From: Symsagittifera roscoffensis
Lineage: Eukaryota > Xenacoelomorpha > Acoela > Convolutidae
Assembly: GCF_963678635.1 (NCBI RefSeq)
Contig: NC_087071.1
Span: 45,743,095 to 45,807,094, forward strand
Length of the DNA: 64,000 nucleotides
Direction of reading: 5' to 3'
The translations under genes and the position numbers were made by a program. This document shows positions 10,991 through 22,400 of the stretch, in pieces; within the stretch, counting starts at the first letter, position 1, and the number at the start of each line of letters is the position of its first letter. Below the pieces are notes generated by a model, which searched no databases, was not told the origin of the DNA, and saw only the letters and a list, made by a program, of their open reading frames with translations.

Positions 10991-11640
10991 AATCATAAAA
11001 AATCTTGCTTTTCTTCAGGGCACAATGATTCCTGGAATTGTAATTAATTACTTGTCTATTGCAACTTGGTTAATTTTTGAAAAGTAAGTTTTCAACCCGA
11101 GGACAGCCCAAATCATCTAGGTTTTCAACCTTTCGGTCGAAATGCTTGGCCAAAAAATCTGTCTTTTTTTTCCTTTAGCGTAAAAAATGGCAGCGGGATT
11201 TCTCAATACAAAACTCTGAATTATTTTATTCAAGTTTATGTAAAAGTAATCACCGTTTTTGCAATGGAGATTGTGAAAAAGTTTGTTAACCAGTTGTAAG
11301 CTTTTTTTAATCGAGCTTTGGTAGTATATTGAAATTCCCTGGAGGTAAAAAAATGAGTCGGTCGCTTAGCATTCCAGTAAATGATGAAAATCTGTTTTTT
11401 TAAACTTAATGAAATCGCAGAACACTATTCCACGAAAATGTCCCAATAAGCTGTTGTCACATCTCCAGGGCAACATGTAACAGTACGTGGGACCCTGTTG
11501 ATGAAACTCGTGTGTAAATCCGGCCGTATCGTGCAAAAAAAGGTGCAATCGTGAAATTTTGGTATTTTCAAGTATTTGTCCAAAGAAGAACTATGAATAG
11601 CGATCAAGGCACCATAAGATCTCAACCTAATTAAAATGTC
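10930..11640 (-). pseudogene. Nuclease-like gene and preceding unknown piece, remnants
   Basis: The upstream part (11,366-11,640) has the block LRSYGALIAIHSSSLDKYL, matching LRPYGGLIGIDNSSLDKYL of element R at about 48.1 kb, and a further LPWRCDNSLLGHFRG-type block. The downstream part to about 10.93 kb corresponds to the RNase-H-fold-like protein at 48,317-48,937, with remnants of its ESGDIxI C-terminus. Decay is heavy, with many breaks. Confidence 0.55.
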
Positions 11641-11689
11641 TTTGTTAGGTTTATCAGAACTAACAAAAAACAGAGAGTATGCAGCTAGA

Positions 11690-11900
11690 AAATAGTTGTT
11701 TTGGTTAGAATTATAAGTATAACTTTTAAATCAACAAGAGTTACTCTGCTTTTTTGCATTTTCATTATCTATTTTTTCCAACACCTCTCCAACCTGCTAA
11801 ATTTCAAGCCAGTGGAAATCAAAGTGACCTTCCCATTTACACCCATTAAGATAACGGCGGTGAACAATAAAATAAACCACCGGAAAGTTTTTGTATTTTG
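11690..11900 (+). pseudogene. Opposite-strand Polinton gene remnant
   Basis: The stretch coding LLNFKPVEIKVTFPFTPIKI is matched by LLNFKPVEMKVTF on the minus strand at about 47.84-47.89 kb in element R. In both elements it lies just outside the nuclease-like gene and points away from it, so it belongs to the family layout. Function is unknown. A match of only about 15 residues leaves the gene's extent uncertain. Confidence 0.45.
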
Positions 11901-12129
11901 ATAGCTTGTTGAAACATAGACGGAATTTTATCTCCAAGTCTTTATCAACCATATTGAGTTCAGGTCAAACGAATAGTCGAATACGTTTTCATAATAAGCA
12001 ATATTCAAATTGCTCACAGTACCGTAGTTTTGTTTTGTAGAAATGCACAAAGAGATTTGTTGGAGCTCACTCAAATAAAATTGTTCTTTGAAAACTAACT
12101 CATATTCTTTCTTTGAAATAGCTTTTGCC

Positions 12130-13610
12130 CTTTCGAGAAAGACGACGTAGCGTTCATTACAAAATTTGAATAATGAGTTTTTTCTGTGGTTGAAAACACT
12201 CCTAATTGTAAATGTTCATTATCAAAATCTTCAGTGCATCAAAATCCCTCTAATTTCATTTTTCTTTTTTTCAAAATTTGACAATTTTATCATTTGGTAT
12301 TAATTGCCCAGAAACGGCCGCCGCTTTTAGAGAAAAAATTCAATTTACTGCCCTTTCACCATAAAAATTAGGTCAAGTTAAGGAACTAATTTACTGCTGC
12401 CAACAGTCAAGCTACGCTGCCAAAACCGCCAGCGAATTTTTATTCTATACCATAAAAGTCAAATCCCCGTTCACTAACAAATTTCAACTAGATCGAAAGT
12501 TCATTTGGCCGAAACAAATATAACAATTAAAATGATTCATGTAATTATCCAGGACCAATAAGTAGGATTCCAAAAATTGGAATTAGAAAAAGTTTTGTAT
12601 CGTGCCCCTGTTGTTCAGCTAAGCTTAGCAAGATCCTAAGTAGGAGGTCTTCTGCTTTTTGGGTGGAAAATTTATTTCGTTTACAAAATCCTTTCGTAGG
12701 ATTTTGCTTTATGTGAGTGAGGACCCCCCCCCTTAAGATGAGAACACGATACAATACTAATGATCTCCGAGCTCAACCTCGTAAAACCACTCGTTACACT
12801 AATATAATGAAGCTCATGTGAGGTGTGGGGGCTGGGGGAAGGAAAAAAAGCCAAGAAGTATGACAAGAATGTTCTCATATAAGGAAATGGTATGAAAAGA
12901 AATTTTGGGCCAACCCGGGAAACTGAAAAAGAGCCTTATTTTTTGACCAAGCCACATTCTCTTGAGTTATGACAAGGTTAAGATTGTTTTTCAAAAATGA
13001 GTTTCGAAAAGGGGAAAAAACGGGAAAAAAACCTAAAATATTAAAAACACGTGTTCATTTGCTACTAATTTTATAAACAGAATCAGGTCGATGAAAGGTG
13101 TCAAACCGACCCTCCTCGAGATTTTAATGCGGCATTCCCTTTACGGGGAAAAACACCAATTTTGTGGTGAAAGTTTTAATTTCAAGAAGTTGTACGTACA
13201 TAACGATGCGTTTCTAACTGGGTAAATTAACTAACAAGCAAAAATTATAAGAATCACTTGAACATACTTTAAAAGTAGAAAAACCGTAGCTGGAAAGTTA
13301 GATGGGCCTAATTTGCATGTCAGAAAAATGGGTGGGCTGCTTGTTTTAGTCATTATAGGTAACTCTGACTCTTTTCCATTTAGCATCCCACCTTTGAATT
13401 TCAGTTTGGAAAAAATACATCAATATTGTCACAATGCATTCATGAAAATTTGTATGGTGAGCCAACTAACATTTGTTAACAGATTTGTTTTTTATACCGT
13501 GCATCTTAAATTCAAGTTTTTAGCCATAATAACTAGTAAATCAATAATGAAAACAGAAAAGTTGAAATGTGGGGGAAAGTGAAAAACAGCCCATATTTAT
13601 TCACCATGTA
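12130..13610. other. Non-coding stretch, nothing recognised
   Basis: This is AT-rich sequence with a short poly-C run near 12,725. Only short reading frames without recognisable motifs are present, and I see no gene, tRNA or inverted repeat that I would defend. The right end of element L probably falls near the start of this stretch. Confidence 0.5.
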
Positions 13611-13616
13611 AACTTT

Positions 13617-14360
13617 ATTGTCTTATGACATCCCTTATTTGGTTTTTCAAAAGTCAACTGAATTTAAATCTGCTATCAGCAAAGTTTATTTTTGTTGCGT
13701 GGATTTTAACTACTTCAATTTAGCTGATTTGTCGCTTTTTCTTATCGCTTCAATCAAACCACAATTTCTCCTCTCCTGATGGGCTAACGTATTAGTTATT
13801 ATTTGTTGTCTTATGACATCCCTTATTTGGTTTTTCAAAAGTCAACTGACTTTAAATCTGCTATCATCAAAGTTTATTTTTGTTGCATGGATTTTAACTA
13901 CTTTAATTTAGCTGAATTGTCGCTTTTTCTTATCGCTTCAATCAAACCACAATTTCTCCTCTCCTGATGGGCTCACGTATTAGTTATTATTTGTTGTCTT
14001 ATGACATCCCTTATTTGGTTTTTCAAAAGTCAACTGACTTTAAATCTGCTATCATCAAAGTTTATTTTTGTTGCATGGATTTTAACTACTTTAATTTAGC
14101 TGAATTGTCGCTTTTTCTTATCGCTTCAATCAAACCACAATTTCTCCTCTCCTGATGGGCTAGCGTATTAGTTATTTTTTAGTGTCTTATGACATCCCTT
14201 ATTTGGTTTTTCAAAAGTCAACTGACTTTAAATCTGCTATCACCAAAGTTTGTTTTTGTTGCATGGATTTTAACTACTTTAATTTAGCTGACTTGTCTCT
14301 TTTTTCTATCGCTTCAATCAAACCACAATTTCTCCTCGCATAATGGGCTAGCGTGTTAGT
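13617..14360. repeat. 188-bp tandem repeat, four copies
   Basis: The marker TCTTATGACATCCC begins at 13,621, 13,809, 13,997 and 14,185, an exact 188-bp period. Copies 2 and 3 are nearly identical, while copies 1 and 4 carry more differences. The period is not a multiple of three, so the open frames inside are not repeated protein. It is satellite-like. Confidence 0.95.
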
Positions 14361-14371
14361 TTTTTTTGTTT

Positions 14372-14590
14372 ACTGCTTTGTTGGCACTCGGCTACTGCGA
14401 TGAAATTTTCATGACAACAAATGGCTTCGAATCGGATCCATGCTATTGTGATGGAACAGCACTTACAGAGTGCCGAGCAACATTCGAGTATGAAAATCAT
14501 TTGACGCTGGATAACCTGCAGGTTGAGAAACAAGAATCTAAAAAAAAAGCTTTTTTCTCCGCCATTTCGAAAACTTCCATTTTACCTTAG
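14372..14590 (+). CDS. Possible exon, cysteine-containing, unknown
   Basis: The open stretch reads about 70 residues with a CYCDG and TECRATFEYEN region and lysine-rich end. It has no ATG at its start, so it could only be an internal exon, and a convincing acceptor is not evident. The antisense frame is also open, which lowers the value of the open length. I do not recognise a domain. It directly follows the 188-bp array. Confidence 0.2.
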   Translation, partial: TALLALGYCDEIFMTTNGFESDPCYCDGTALTECRATFEYENHLTLDNLQVEKQESKKKAFFSAISKTSILP

Positions 14591-14665
14591 TGTTATAATG
14601 ACTGCATGCCTGATATCACGATGAACAGTATGAAAAACAATTGTGCACACAAAAGTTAGTTTCAT

Positions 14666-14857
14666 TGCACTTTGACAATGTTAAAATGATGTTTTCAAAA
14701 GTGGTTTCACAGAAAAAACTGAGAAGTAGTATAGGCGAAAAATATTTGTCGACAAATCAAGTGCACTTTGACAATGTTAAAATGATGTTTTCAAAAGTGG
14801 TTTCACAGAAAAAACTGAGAAGTAGTATAGGCGAAAAATATTTGTCGACAAATCAAG
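14666..14857. repeat. 96-bp perfect tandem duplication
   Basis: Two copies (14,666-14,761 and 14,762-14,857) appear identical. Because 96 is divisible by three, a frame reading MMFSKVVSQKKLRSS continues through both, giving a 73-residue open frame. There is no other sign that it is translated. Confidence 0.9.
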
Positions 14858-15611
14858 TCTGAGTTGGGAAACTGAAAACTTGAATTCTTCGGAGTACTTA
14901 GAATTAAGTCTTGATTCGAATTTAGGTTGTATTGAGCATGTTTCAATAATCACAAAAAGCTATTACTTTGGGAATAAGAAAAAAAGTTAGGTTGTATTTT
15001 CAAAAAGCCAATTGCTTCATTTTTAATTGCTAAGCCAGTAATTTCTCACGTCTTTTCTGATTATGGTAACACACATAATGCTCGTCTAAAGGAAATACAC
15101 AAGTTTCAGAAAAAGATTATGGATATTTTCCAGTTTCCTACCCTATTGTACAAATTACAAAGTATGGCACGTTTCAAGGCAGCTTAAAACATGAAAAAAA
15201 AATTTGAAAAGATTTTTAATTGTTGAATTTTAAAAAGTATCATGGGACGATTTGGAAAAAGTGCCCAGATTATGAGAACTATCTATTTAAAATCGGTTAA
15301 AAGGAGAACATTTTGAAAGACGAAAATGCAACAAACCGCCGTGTCACTCGTAGTTCCCGCAAAACATACGGCTCTGTTCCTGTTCCCCATTTCAAAATGC
15401 CTTGCGAGTTTTTTGTTTGTTTTACGTTTTTTACGGCTAAAAGCGTAATTTAACGCTGTGAAGTTTGAAGAACAAATCTGTTCAGAGTTGTCTATTTTTC
15501 ACCAAGCCAGATTTCATTGCATTATGAAACAACATAATTACATCATAGCTAGTGGATTTTTACCTAAAACATTTATTTTTTGCATAGGAGCCCATTCTTC
15601 TACTTAACAGG
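14858..15611. other. Non-coding stretch, nothing recognised
   Basis: AT-rich, with short frames only. I see no homology, hairpin or repeat that I can support, apart from its position between the 96-bp duplication and the 1.5-kb duplication. Confidence 0.5.
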
Positions 15612-15915
15612 GCGGTTGGAGATGAGCTGAAATGCTCTTTCATTATCCCTTCCAATGAATAACAACTTATTTTTTAAATATTATAATTTTTGGATAAATG
15701 AGTTCAAATGTTGAAATTTGCAGAAATTGAATTCAACAAAGAACACAAAACTTCCCCTACTCAGATCAAGTATATACATCGAGAAAAAACTCTTAGATCT
15801 ATATTTGACTGGCAAAAAACGTTGTGATTTTCGATATTACCATGTGCAGCTGAGAATTTGAACCTGAGTATACTCAAAATTTTTGCACTATTTAATTAAA
15901 TATCGTTTTAGTTGA

Positions 15916-16020
15916 CTTGTGGCAAACAGCGTTGTCTATATAAAATAAACCTCTTAATTCTTGAGGTTCGCTTCTCGAGAGCCAGATATATTTTTTATAA
16001 TCAACGCTGTTTGCCTCAAG
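15916..16020. repeat. Inverted repeat upstream of two-exon gene (copy 1)
   Basis: The left arm CTTGTGGCAAACAGCGTTG (15,916-15,934) pairs with the right arm at 16,002-16,020 with one mismatch, around a 67-base AT-rich loop. The same structure lies at 17,433-17,537 in copy 2. It sits about 100 bp before the proposed start codon. It may be a small foldback transposon or a regulatory hairpin. Confidence 0.8.
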
Positions 16021-16118
16021 CCAGCTGAAAAGAGCAAGGAGAAATTTTTCAGCACCTCAAATAGTGCAAAGGTTCGGGTATTATCAGGTTTAAATTTTCT
16101 TCTGTTATCTACCAAAAA

Positions 16119-16779
16119 ATGCTAAAAAATATTTATGTTAAATACTTTTCGAAAACTAAAAACCTTTTTAAAGTCTTTTTAAGTAAAATTGTTGCCTTCT
16201 TCGGAAGCGCAGAAGCTCCTATTTCTCTAGTTGAAGTTGCTAACTGGCAATTTTGTCCACTTTTTGGTAAGTTTTTCAGACGACTGCAAACCTAAAACAC
16301 CGGATATATACACTTGTGTTCAAATTTACCGTTCCAGAAAAGCAAAAATTCAGTTTATTTTTTTTAAAAAAAATTGCCATAAATAATTTCTTAAATTAGC
16401 AAACAATTACTTGGCAGATAAGGAGGACTTTTTGAGCATACCTGTTATTCAAAACATAGAAGAGTTGACTATAGCCGATTGTTTTGCTGAATCTGAGCCG
16501 CAAACACTTGACTTGAAACAGTTCCTGACTCCGAAGATGACATCTTTGTCGCTTCACAACCTGGGAAAAGTCGAAATTTTAATTATTGACAGCTTCTACG
16601 CCTATTTTGCAAATCACGATTTTTTTCTAATTGTGGATGGCGTAAAAGTTTCAAACAACTTGGTCAGCTTCGAAATGAAGATTAACTACTCAAAACCGAC
16701 TCAAATATTGATTCCGAAACTCGCTAGGCAAGCAATTGCGGCAGCTATAACAAGTCAGCTGCAAGTCAGCCCATCATAA
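16119..16779 (+). CDS. Two-exon gene of unknown function, copy 1
   Basis: Exon 1 (16,119-16,266) starts at an ATG and ends at a G|GTAAGT donor. Exon 2 (16,400-16,779) follows an AAATTAG acceptor. The phases agree and give 175 residues. The 133-bp intron is AT-rich. Exon 2 has alternating hydrophobic stretches (IEELTIADCF, MTSLSLHNLG, VEILIIDSF) that look like leucine-rich or F-box-associated strands of nematode proteins, but this is only an impression. After the stop, a frame shifted by one base continues as ETEIQKFKTAEKMNF for about 40 residues. Either a further splice exists or the true 3' end was lost before the duplication, since both copies share this. Confidence 0.5.
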
Positions 16780-17432
16780 TCTAAACAACTATGAAACGGA
16801 GATACAAAAGTTCAAAACTGCTGAAAAGATGAATTTCACAGAAAACAGGTATGAGATTTCATTTCGATTATCCTCCATGAATCCTGCTGACTGCGCGATG
16901 TGGTAAAAGGATGTAAAGCTACATGCTCAACTGAAAATAATTTAGTTTCAATAGTTCAAGTCAAACCGAAACGTTTTCCTAAATGATCTAAGGTTCCGTA
17001 AGCCAGCTCAAAAAACGTATCTTATTACGCCGAGCTCACAACTTACTCACACAACTTACACACAAGTCTAAACAGCGATCATAACTGCGTGACCTTGATA
17101 TAACTTAATAACAATATATAACTTTGGAGCGGTTGGAGATGAGCTGAAATGCTCTTTCATTATCCCTTCCAATGAATAACAACTTATTTTTTAAATATTA
17201 TAGTTTTTGGATAAATGAGTTCAAATGTTGAAATTTGCAGAAATTGAATTCAACAAAGAACACAAAACTTCCCCTACTCAGATCAAGTATATACCTCGAG
17301 AAAAAACTCTTAGATCTATATTTGACTGGCAAAAAACGTTGTGATTTTCGATATTACCATGAGCAGCTGAGAATTTGAACCTGAGTATACTCAAAATTTT
17401 TGCACTATTTAATTAAATATCGTTTTAGTTGA

Positions 17433-17537
17433 CTTGTGGCAAACAGCGTTGTCTATATAAAATAAACCTCTTAATTCTTGAGGTTCGCTTCTCGAGAGCC
17501 AGATATATTTTTTATAATCAACGCTGTTTGCCTCAAG
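17433..17537. repeat. Inverted repeat upstream of two-exon gene (copy 2)
   Basis: This matches the inverted repeat at 15,916-16,020, with the same arms and AT-rich loop, carried along by the 1.5-kb duplication. Confidence 0.8.
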
Positions 17538-17635
17538 CCAGCTGAAAAGAGCAAGGATAAATTTTTCAGCACCTCAAATAGTGCAAAGGTTCGGGTATTA
17601 TCAGGTTTAAATTTTCTTCTGTTATCTACCAAAAA

Positions 17636-18296
17636 ATGCTAAAAAATATTTATGTTAAATACTTTTCGAAAACTAAAAACCTTTTTAAAGTCTTTTTAAG
17701 TAAAATTGTTGCCTTCTTCGGAAGCGCAGAAGCTCCTATTTCTCTAGTTGAAGTTGCTAACTGGCAATTTTGTCCACTTTTTGGTAAGTTTTTCAGACGA
17801 CTGCAAACCTAAAACACCGGATATATACACTTGTGTTCAAATTTACCGTTCCAGAAAAGCAAAAATTCAGTTTATTTTTTTTTAAAAAAATTGCCATAAA
17901 TAATTTCTTAAATTAGCAAACAATTACTTGGCAGATAAGGAGGACTTTTTGAGCATACCTGTTATTCAAAACATAGAAGAGTTGACTATAGCCGATTGTT
18001 TTGCTGAATCTGAGCCGCAAACACTTGACTTGAAACAGTTCCTGACTCCGAAGATGACATCTTTGTCGCTTCACAACCTGGGAAAAGTCGAAATTTTAAT
18101 TATTGACAGCTTCTACGCCTATTTTGCAAATCACGATTTTTTTCTAATTGTGGATGGCGTAAAAGTTTCAAACAACTTGGTCAGCTTCGAAATGAAGATT
18201 AACTACTCAAAACCGACTCAAATATTGATTCCGAAACTCGCTAGGCAAGCAATTGCGGCAGCTATAACAAGTCAGCTGCAAGTCAGCCCATCATAA
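17636..18296 (+). CDS. Two-exon gene of unknown function, copy 2
   Basis: Exons are 17,636-17,783 and 17,917-18,296, with the same splice signals and the same 175-residue product as copy 1. I see no amino-acid difference between the two copies. The out-of-frame 3' continuation is also shared. As in copy 1, the assignment to a leucine-rich or F-box-associated type is only suggestive. Confidence 0.5.
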
Positions 18297-18639
18297 TCTA
18301 AACAACTATGAAACGGAGATACAAAAGTTCAAAACTGCTGAAAAGATGAATTTCACAGAAAACAGGTATGAGATTTCATTTCGATTATCCTCCATGAATC
18401 CTGCTGACTGCGCGATGTGGTAAAAGGATGTAAAGCTACATGCTCAACTGAAAATAATTTAGTTTCAATAGTTCAAGTCAAACCGAAACATTTTCCTAAA
18501 AGATCTAAGGTTCCGTAAGCCAGCTCAAAAAACGTATCTTATTACGCCGAGCTCACAACTTACTCACACAACTTACACACAAGTCTAAACAGCGATCATA
18601 ACTGCGTGACCTTGATATAACTTAATAACAATATATTTA

Positions 18640-18950
18640 TAATTACAGATACCGATATGCGTTCCAAGGTTAATGTGCAGCGAAGATTAACATGGTTACT
18701 GCACAAAAACAATATTCAAAAATTTTGCGCGAACGTTTGAAGATTTTACGCGTCTTATATTTTTTGTTGCGTAGGAGGCTCACTTTGATTTTATTCCAGC
18801 ATCAATCATTTCGCTAGTTTTTACTCATTTTTCGTTTGACTAGCAAAATCAAAAAACGATAGATTTTAGTTCACTTTTTCAGGCCTGACTGTTGCTAAAC
18901 AAAGTGTACCTTTTCAATTCTGCTGAAAGTTTGCTGCGACAGAAGTAGTA
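18640..18950. other. Non-coding stretch, nothing recognised
   Basis: AT-rich sequence between the 1.5-kb duplication and the dispersed repeat, with no reading frame or structure worth naming. Confidence 0.5.
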
Positions 18951-18954
18951 TATG

Positions 18955-19370
18955 TTGGAGCAGTTCGGTCCGAGGTGATGACCCCCATGTATTAACATAA
19001 GCTAAAGAGCATCCGGTCATCACCCTATGTATTAACATAGGGAATACGTTTCCAATGTATTAAGATAGAGAATGACAAAGTTTCAGTGTGATGGTAAGAG
19101 AATGGTAAGCAAAACAGTATTTTTTGAATTTTGTGTAAAATTGTCTAGTTTTTTCGCAAAAACTTCTGCGCGCGTTACCTAATGGGTAATAATTATTGTT
19201 GTATTACGTGGGAATAGGTTTTCCAGTTTATTCAGACTTGTCAAAGGTTTCATAGTTTCATATGGTAAAATGATTTTGACGCCCGATTATGCTAATGTTC
19301 CAGATTTGAAAAATTTTCTGCATCAAAATACAAAATTTTGTTAACCCGAACGTAGCATTTGGAAAAAAAA
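18955..19370 (+). repeat. Dispersed repeat, plus orientation (related to 40.85-41.46 kb)
   Basis: It contains several ATGTATTAACATAGGG-like motifs, a GGTGATGACC / GGTCATCACC inverted pair near 18,976-19,026, then GTGTGATGGTAAGAGAATGGTAAG and GTATTACGTGGGAATAGG. The same string of motifs runs in reverse, twice, at 40.85-41.46 kb. It has no coding capacity. It is a likely non-autonomous DNA transposon or other interspersed repeat. Confidence 0.75.
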
Positions 19371-19411
19371 TTTTGAAAAAAAGGTTAATTACAGAGAAAA
19401 TTTTTTATTTT

Positions 19412-22400
19412 ACAGCATCGTATACAATTTTACCACAGAATTTCTTACAAATTTTGAGGTTTAGTGTGTATTTCATCACAAAAAACTTCGCGTTTAGGGT
19501 AGAAATAGCTCAGTCCTCAGTCCTTTTTAGTTGGTTCATAAGTTGTGACTGCATGGTTAATCGTTTTAAATCCTCTATTCGTTGACTTCAAAGTCACTGC
19601 TTTCCAGTGCTTGTCGATACATGGGGAAAGTTTGTTTTTCGCATCTGCTCTGAAATTGTCTCGACAGTCCTTGCTTCGTGTTTCAGTCCATTCTGCTCGC
19701 TTGCTGGGAAGAATACATTCATCTGAAGTTTCCTGGAACAAAGCCAAAAAGAGAGAATCTGTATCCATTTCGATTTATTCGAATTTGTTGAATTTGCAAA
19801 AATTATCGCAAAAGTTAAAATACAGCTCAACGTGGCATACTGTAGTATAAACAATCCCAGTTAAATTGGTTCACAACAACAAATAATAGATTTAACAGGC
19901 TCCACTTCTTAAAAATCTTCAGCTACGATATTGAGTCTTTTGATGAACTGGTTATTGATAGTTTTATGGGTTCTTCGTCTCCAAATTAATTTGCCATAGT
20001 AAGTTTTGATCTGTCCATTATTTGATGGCCATAGGATTTATTTCCTTGCAAATTAATTCTTTCTGCTATTACACCAGATAGGGGATTTTCATCACCGGCT
20101 TGCCTAGCATCAACAACAGCCTCAACGAAACTGTTGAATAATTTACGCGGTGTGAAGTCGATGCATTTTTGTACACTGTAGTCCAAGATACAAGTAAAGG
20201 GGGAAAATGGTGCGATAAATGTTCCGTTGGTCAAATTGAAACTCGATATCAACATTTGTTTCGGTTGTTTTAATAAATCGTTTCTTCCGCATATGTCTTC
20301 ATATTTTCCCAATATCGTTTCTGGTAATATCAATATTTTTGAAAATAGGTGGAAATTTGGAAATTGTCGATTTACGCTCATCTGGAACACTCAGATCGCA
20401 TTGCACGTAGCCAAACAATGTTTCATTTCGGGTGATTTACAGTAGTGAATAGGCAGAAAGAGGTCTTTTGAAAAGTAAATTAGTTCTAACTTGATTTTTT
20501 ACGTCCAAAATGTTTTTAAATTATTCCCGCTAACTACATTCCCACATTCATTCTATAGAGTAACCTTTCTCTCGAACTTAATCTTTTCGAAGCTCATCCT
20601 TTTCTTTTTTCTGGGTTCCTCGTTTGATATCATCATTAATCAGGCTTGCTCTAGGTCTTGATAAGGGCAAAAATGGAAATAACAACCCATTGCTTCAAAA
20701 ACAGTCTTACATTGGTTGCAATAACCATCAACACTGAAGCAATGTAGTTCCTGTAGTTTTGTAACTTTCGTTTTTGCATTCAGGTGTGGCTGCTCGAAGT
20801 ATGACATGACCATATTTTCAAACGTTAGATCTCAATTTTGCCTTGCCTCTGTTTCTTCATTGTAGTACCATCTCGTATAAAAGCCTGTGTGCATATCCTG
20901 ACACATAGAATAAGAATAAAATTGACTAGCATCAATACCAACGATTGATTTACACAAATTTTTGATTTGCGTATAAAAATTTGGTTTGCTACTGCTTTTA
21001 TTGTGAAAACAACTGAGGGACCACCGGTCATATCTGCCCATACTTTTTCAAGCAAGTCACTATCACTAGAAAAAATGGGTAAAACTTATAGTCGGTTGAC
21101 TTGTGTAGACAGATATTTGCTAGATTTGGAAGTGTGTAGCCGAGCTTTAACACGACTATCCCTTTTTCATGATAAGTTCAATCATTTTCTGAATAGCATC
21201 AAGGGTAGGAACAACTTCCTTGTTGTTATACCACTGTAGAAAACCGCGAATTGTTGTCATCGTTTCCTGTTCCCAGATAGATTTAAGGTAGTTATAGTTT
21301 TCCAATCCCGTAGGTGGTATGGTTGAAAACTCGAGTTTTTTCAAGGCTTGCTCATCATTTAACCCAGTGTTCAGAAGCTTCTGAAAATCGTCATACAATT
21401 TATTGGAAGGGTTGCTATTCTTCTGTTTGGTGTAGAATTCAACATGCGAGGGTGGTTGTTGTCAATCAATTTTGTTGGGAGTATCAAACTACACGTATGG
21501 AAAGTATCCTTTCATCTCACTGGCTTTTTAAGCTTTTAGAAAAGAGTCGCTCCAACCAACAACATCATAAAGTCCAGTAGCTCAACATCTCCAAATTTGC
21601 AGGAAACAAATTGGTTTGCTTTCTTGATAAATGAAGGTTCATTTTTCTCCCGTTGATAAAGTAGAGGATGAGGTTTGATTTAATGAGGTTGATATCATAC
21701 CGACCACTGTTGAATCCAAATACTGGTAGAGTATTGGTGTATCTCTCTAGATGTTGCATCAAATCAATCAGTTGATTTTTTTGAATCCTGAGAAAGTGAG
21801 TGGATGCGTCTGTTTCTTCCTCATCCTCGATACATTCGCCTTCGTACTCTCTTGCTTCACTCTCATTGAAACTGCCTCATTCATTAATTAAGCTGAAAAT
21901 TGTGTAGCCGCTTTTTGATTTTTTTTTAATGTCCAGAAACTTCGATCGCATTTCGGCTTTTTTTCCGCCAACAACTTCAAGTTTGTTACAAAGTCAATAA
22001 GGAGAGATTGTGGATCTTTGTCACACAAAAACATGGGTTCGTCAGGCAAACTAGATGAGATTGATACTGATATTGGTTCAAGCTTTCCTTTACAAATTAA
22101 TGTAGCGGTTTTTTTACTGAGGGCACCAATTTGATTTAAAGTCAAAAATGGCAACATTTTTGAATCAGGTTTTTTTTTTGATGTACTCAATTTTGAACCC
22201 ATACAATTTTTGAAACAACTCCTCTCGTAGAGAGTAAACATTTTTAAGTAAATATTCTTGATTCGATTTTTGCATCGTAGAAGATGCTTGTTGAAGTTAT
22301 CTGCCTTGTTGAAAATTGTATCGCAAGTTGGGCATCGCGGAAACATTCAAAGAAGTTGTCGATGTTATTGACGTAAATAATGTGGTTTTTGTATCGTAGG

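Larger units (their letters stand above)
1..12130 (-). mobile_element. Polinton/Maverick element L, old and broken
   Basis: This is a decayed Polinton read mainly on the minus strand. From right to left it carries remains of a nuclease-like gene, a PC4-like gene, a small conserved gene, the packaging ATPase, a small ECLLNV-type gene, a K/S-rich gene, the rve integrase, minor capsid, major capsid and the adenain-like protease. The HUH-like gene follows on the opposite strand. The order matches element R (47-64 kb) gene for gene, which is the main evidence. Almost every gene is interrupted, with many breaks overall, so this copy is clearly older than R. No DNA polymerase is visible on its left because the window starts inside the tandem array. 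I could not define terminal inverted repeats or target-site duplications, so both limits are approximate. Confidence 0.85.
15612..17120. repeat. 1.5-kb tandem duplication, first copy
   Basis: The copy runs from GCGGTTGGAGATGAGC to the ATAACAATATAT run and recurs 1,517 bp later with only a handful of single-base differences. An 8-base spacer (near 17,121-17,128) separates the copies. It carries a foldback at 15,916-16,020 and a two-exon gene at 16,119-16,779. The near identity means a very recent duplication or an assembly artefact from two haplotypes. Confidence 0.95.
17129..18637. repeat. 1.5-kb tandem duplication, second copy
   Basis: This is the second copy of the unit at 15,612-17,120, offset by exactly 1,517 bp with very few substitutions. 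It ends at ATATAT near 18,637 and then departs into unrelated sequence. Confidence 0.95.
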
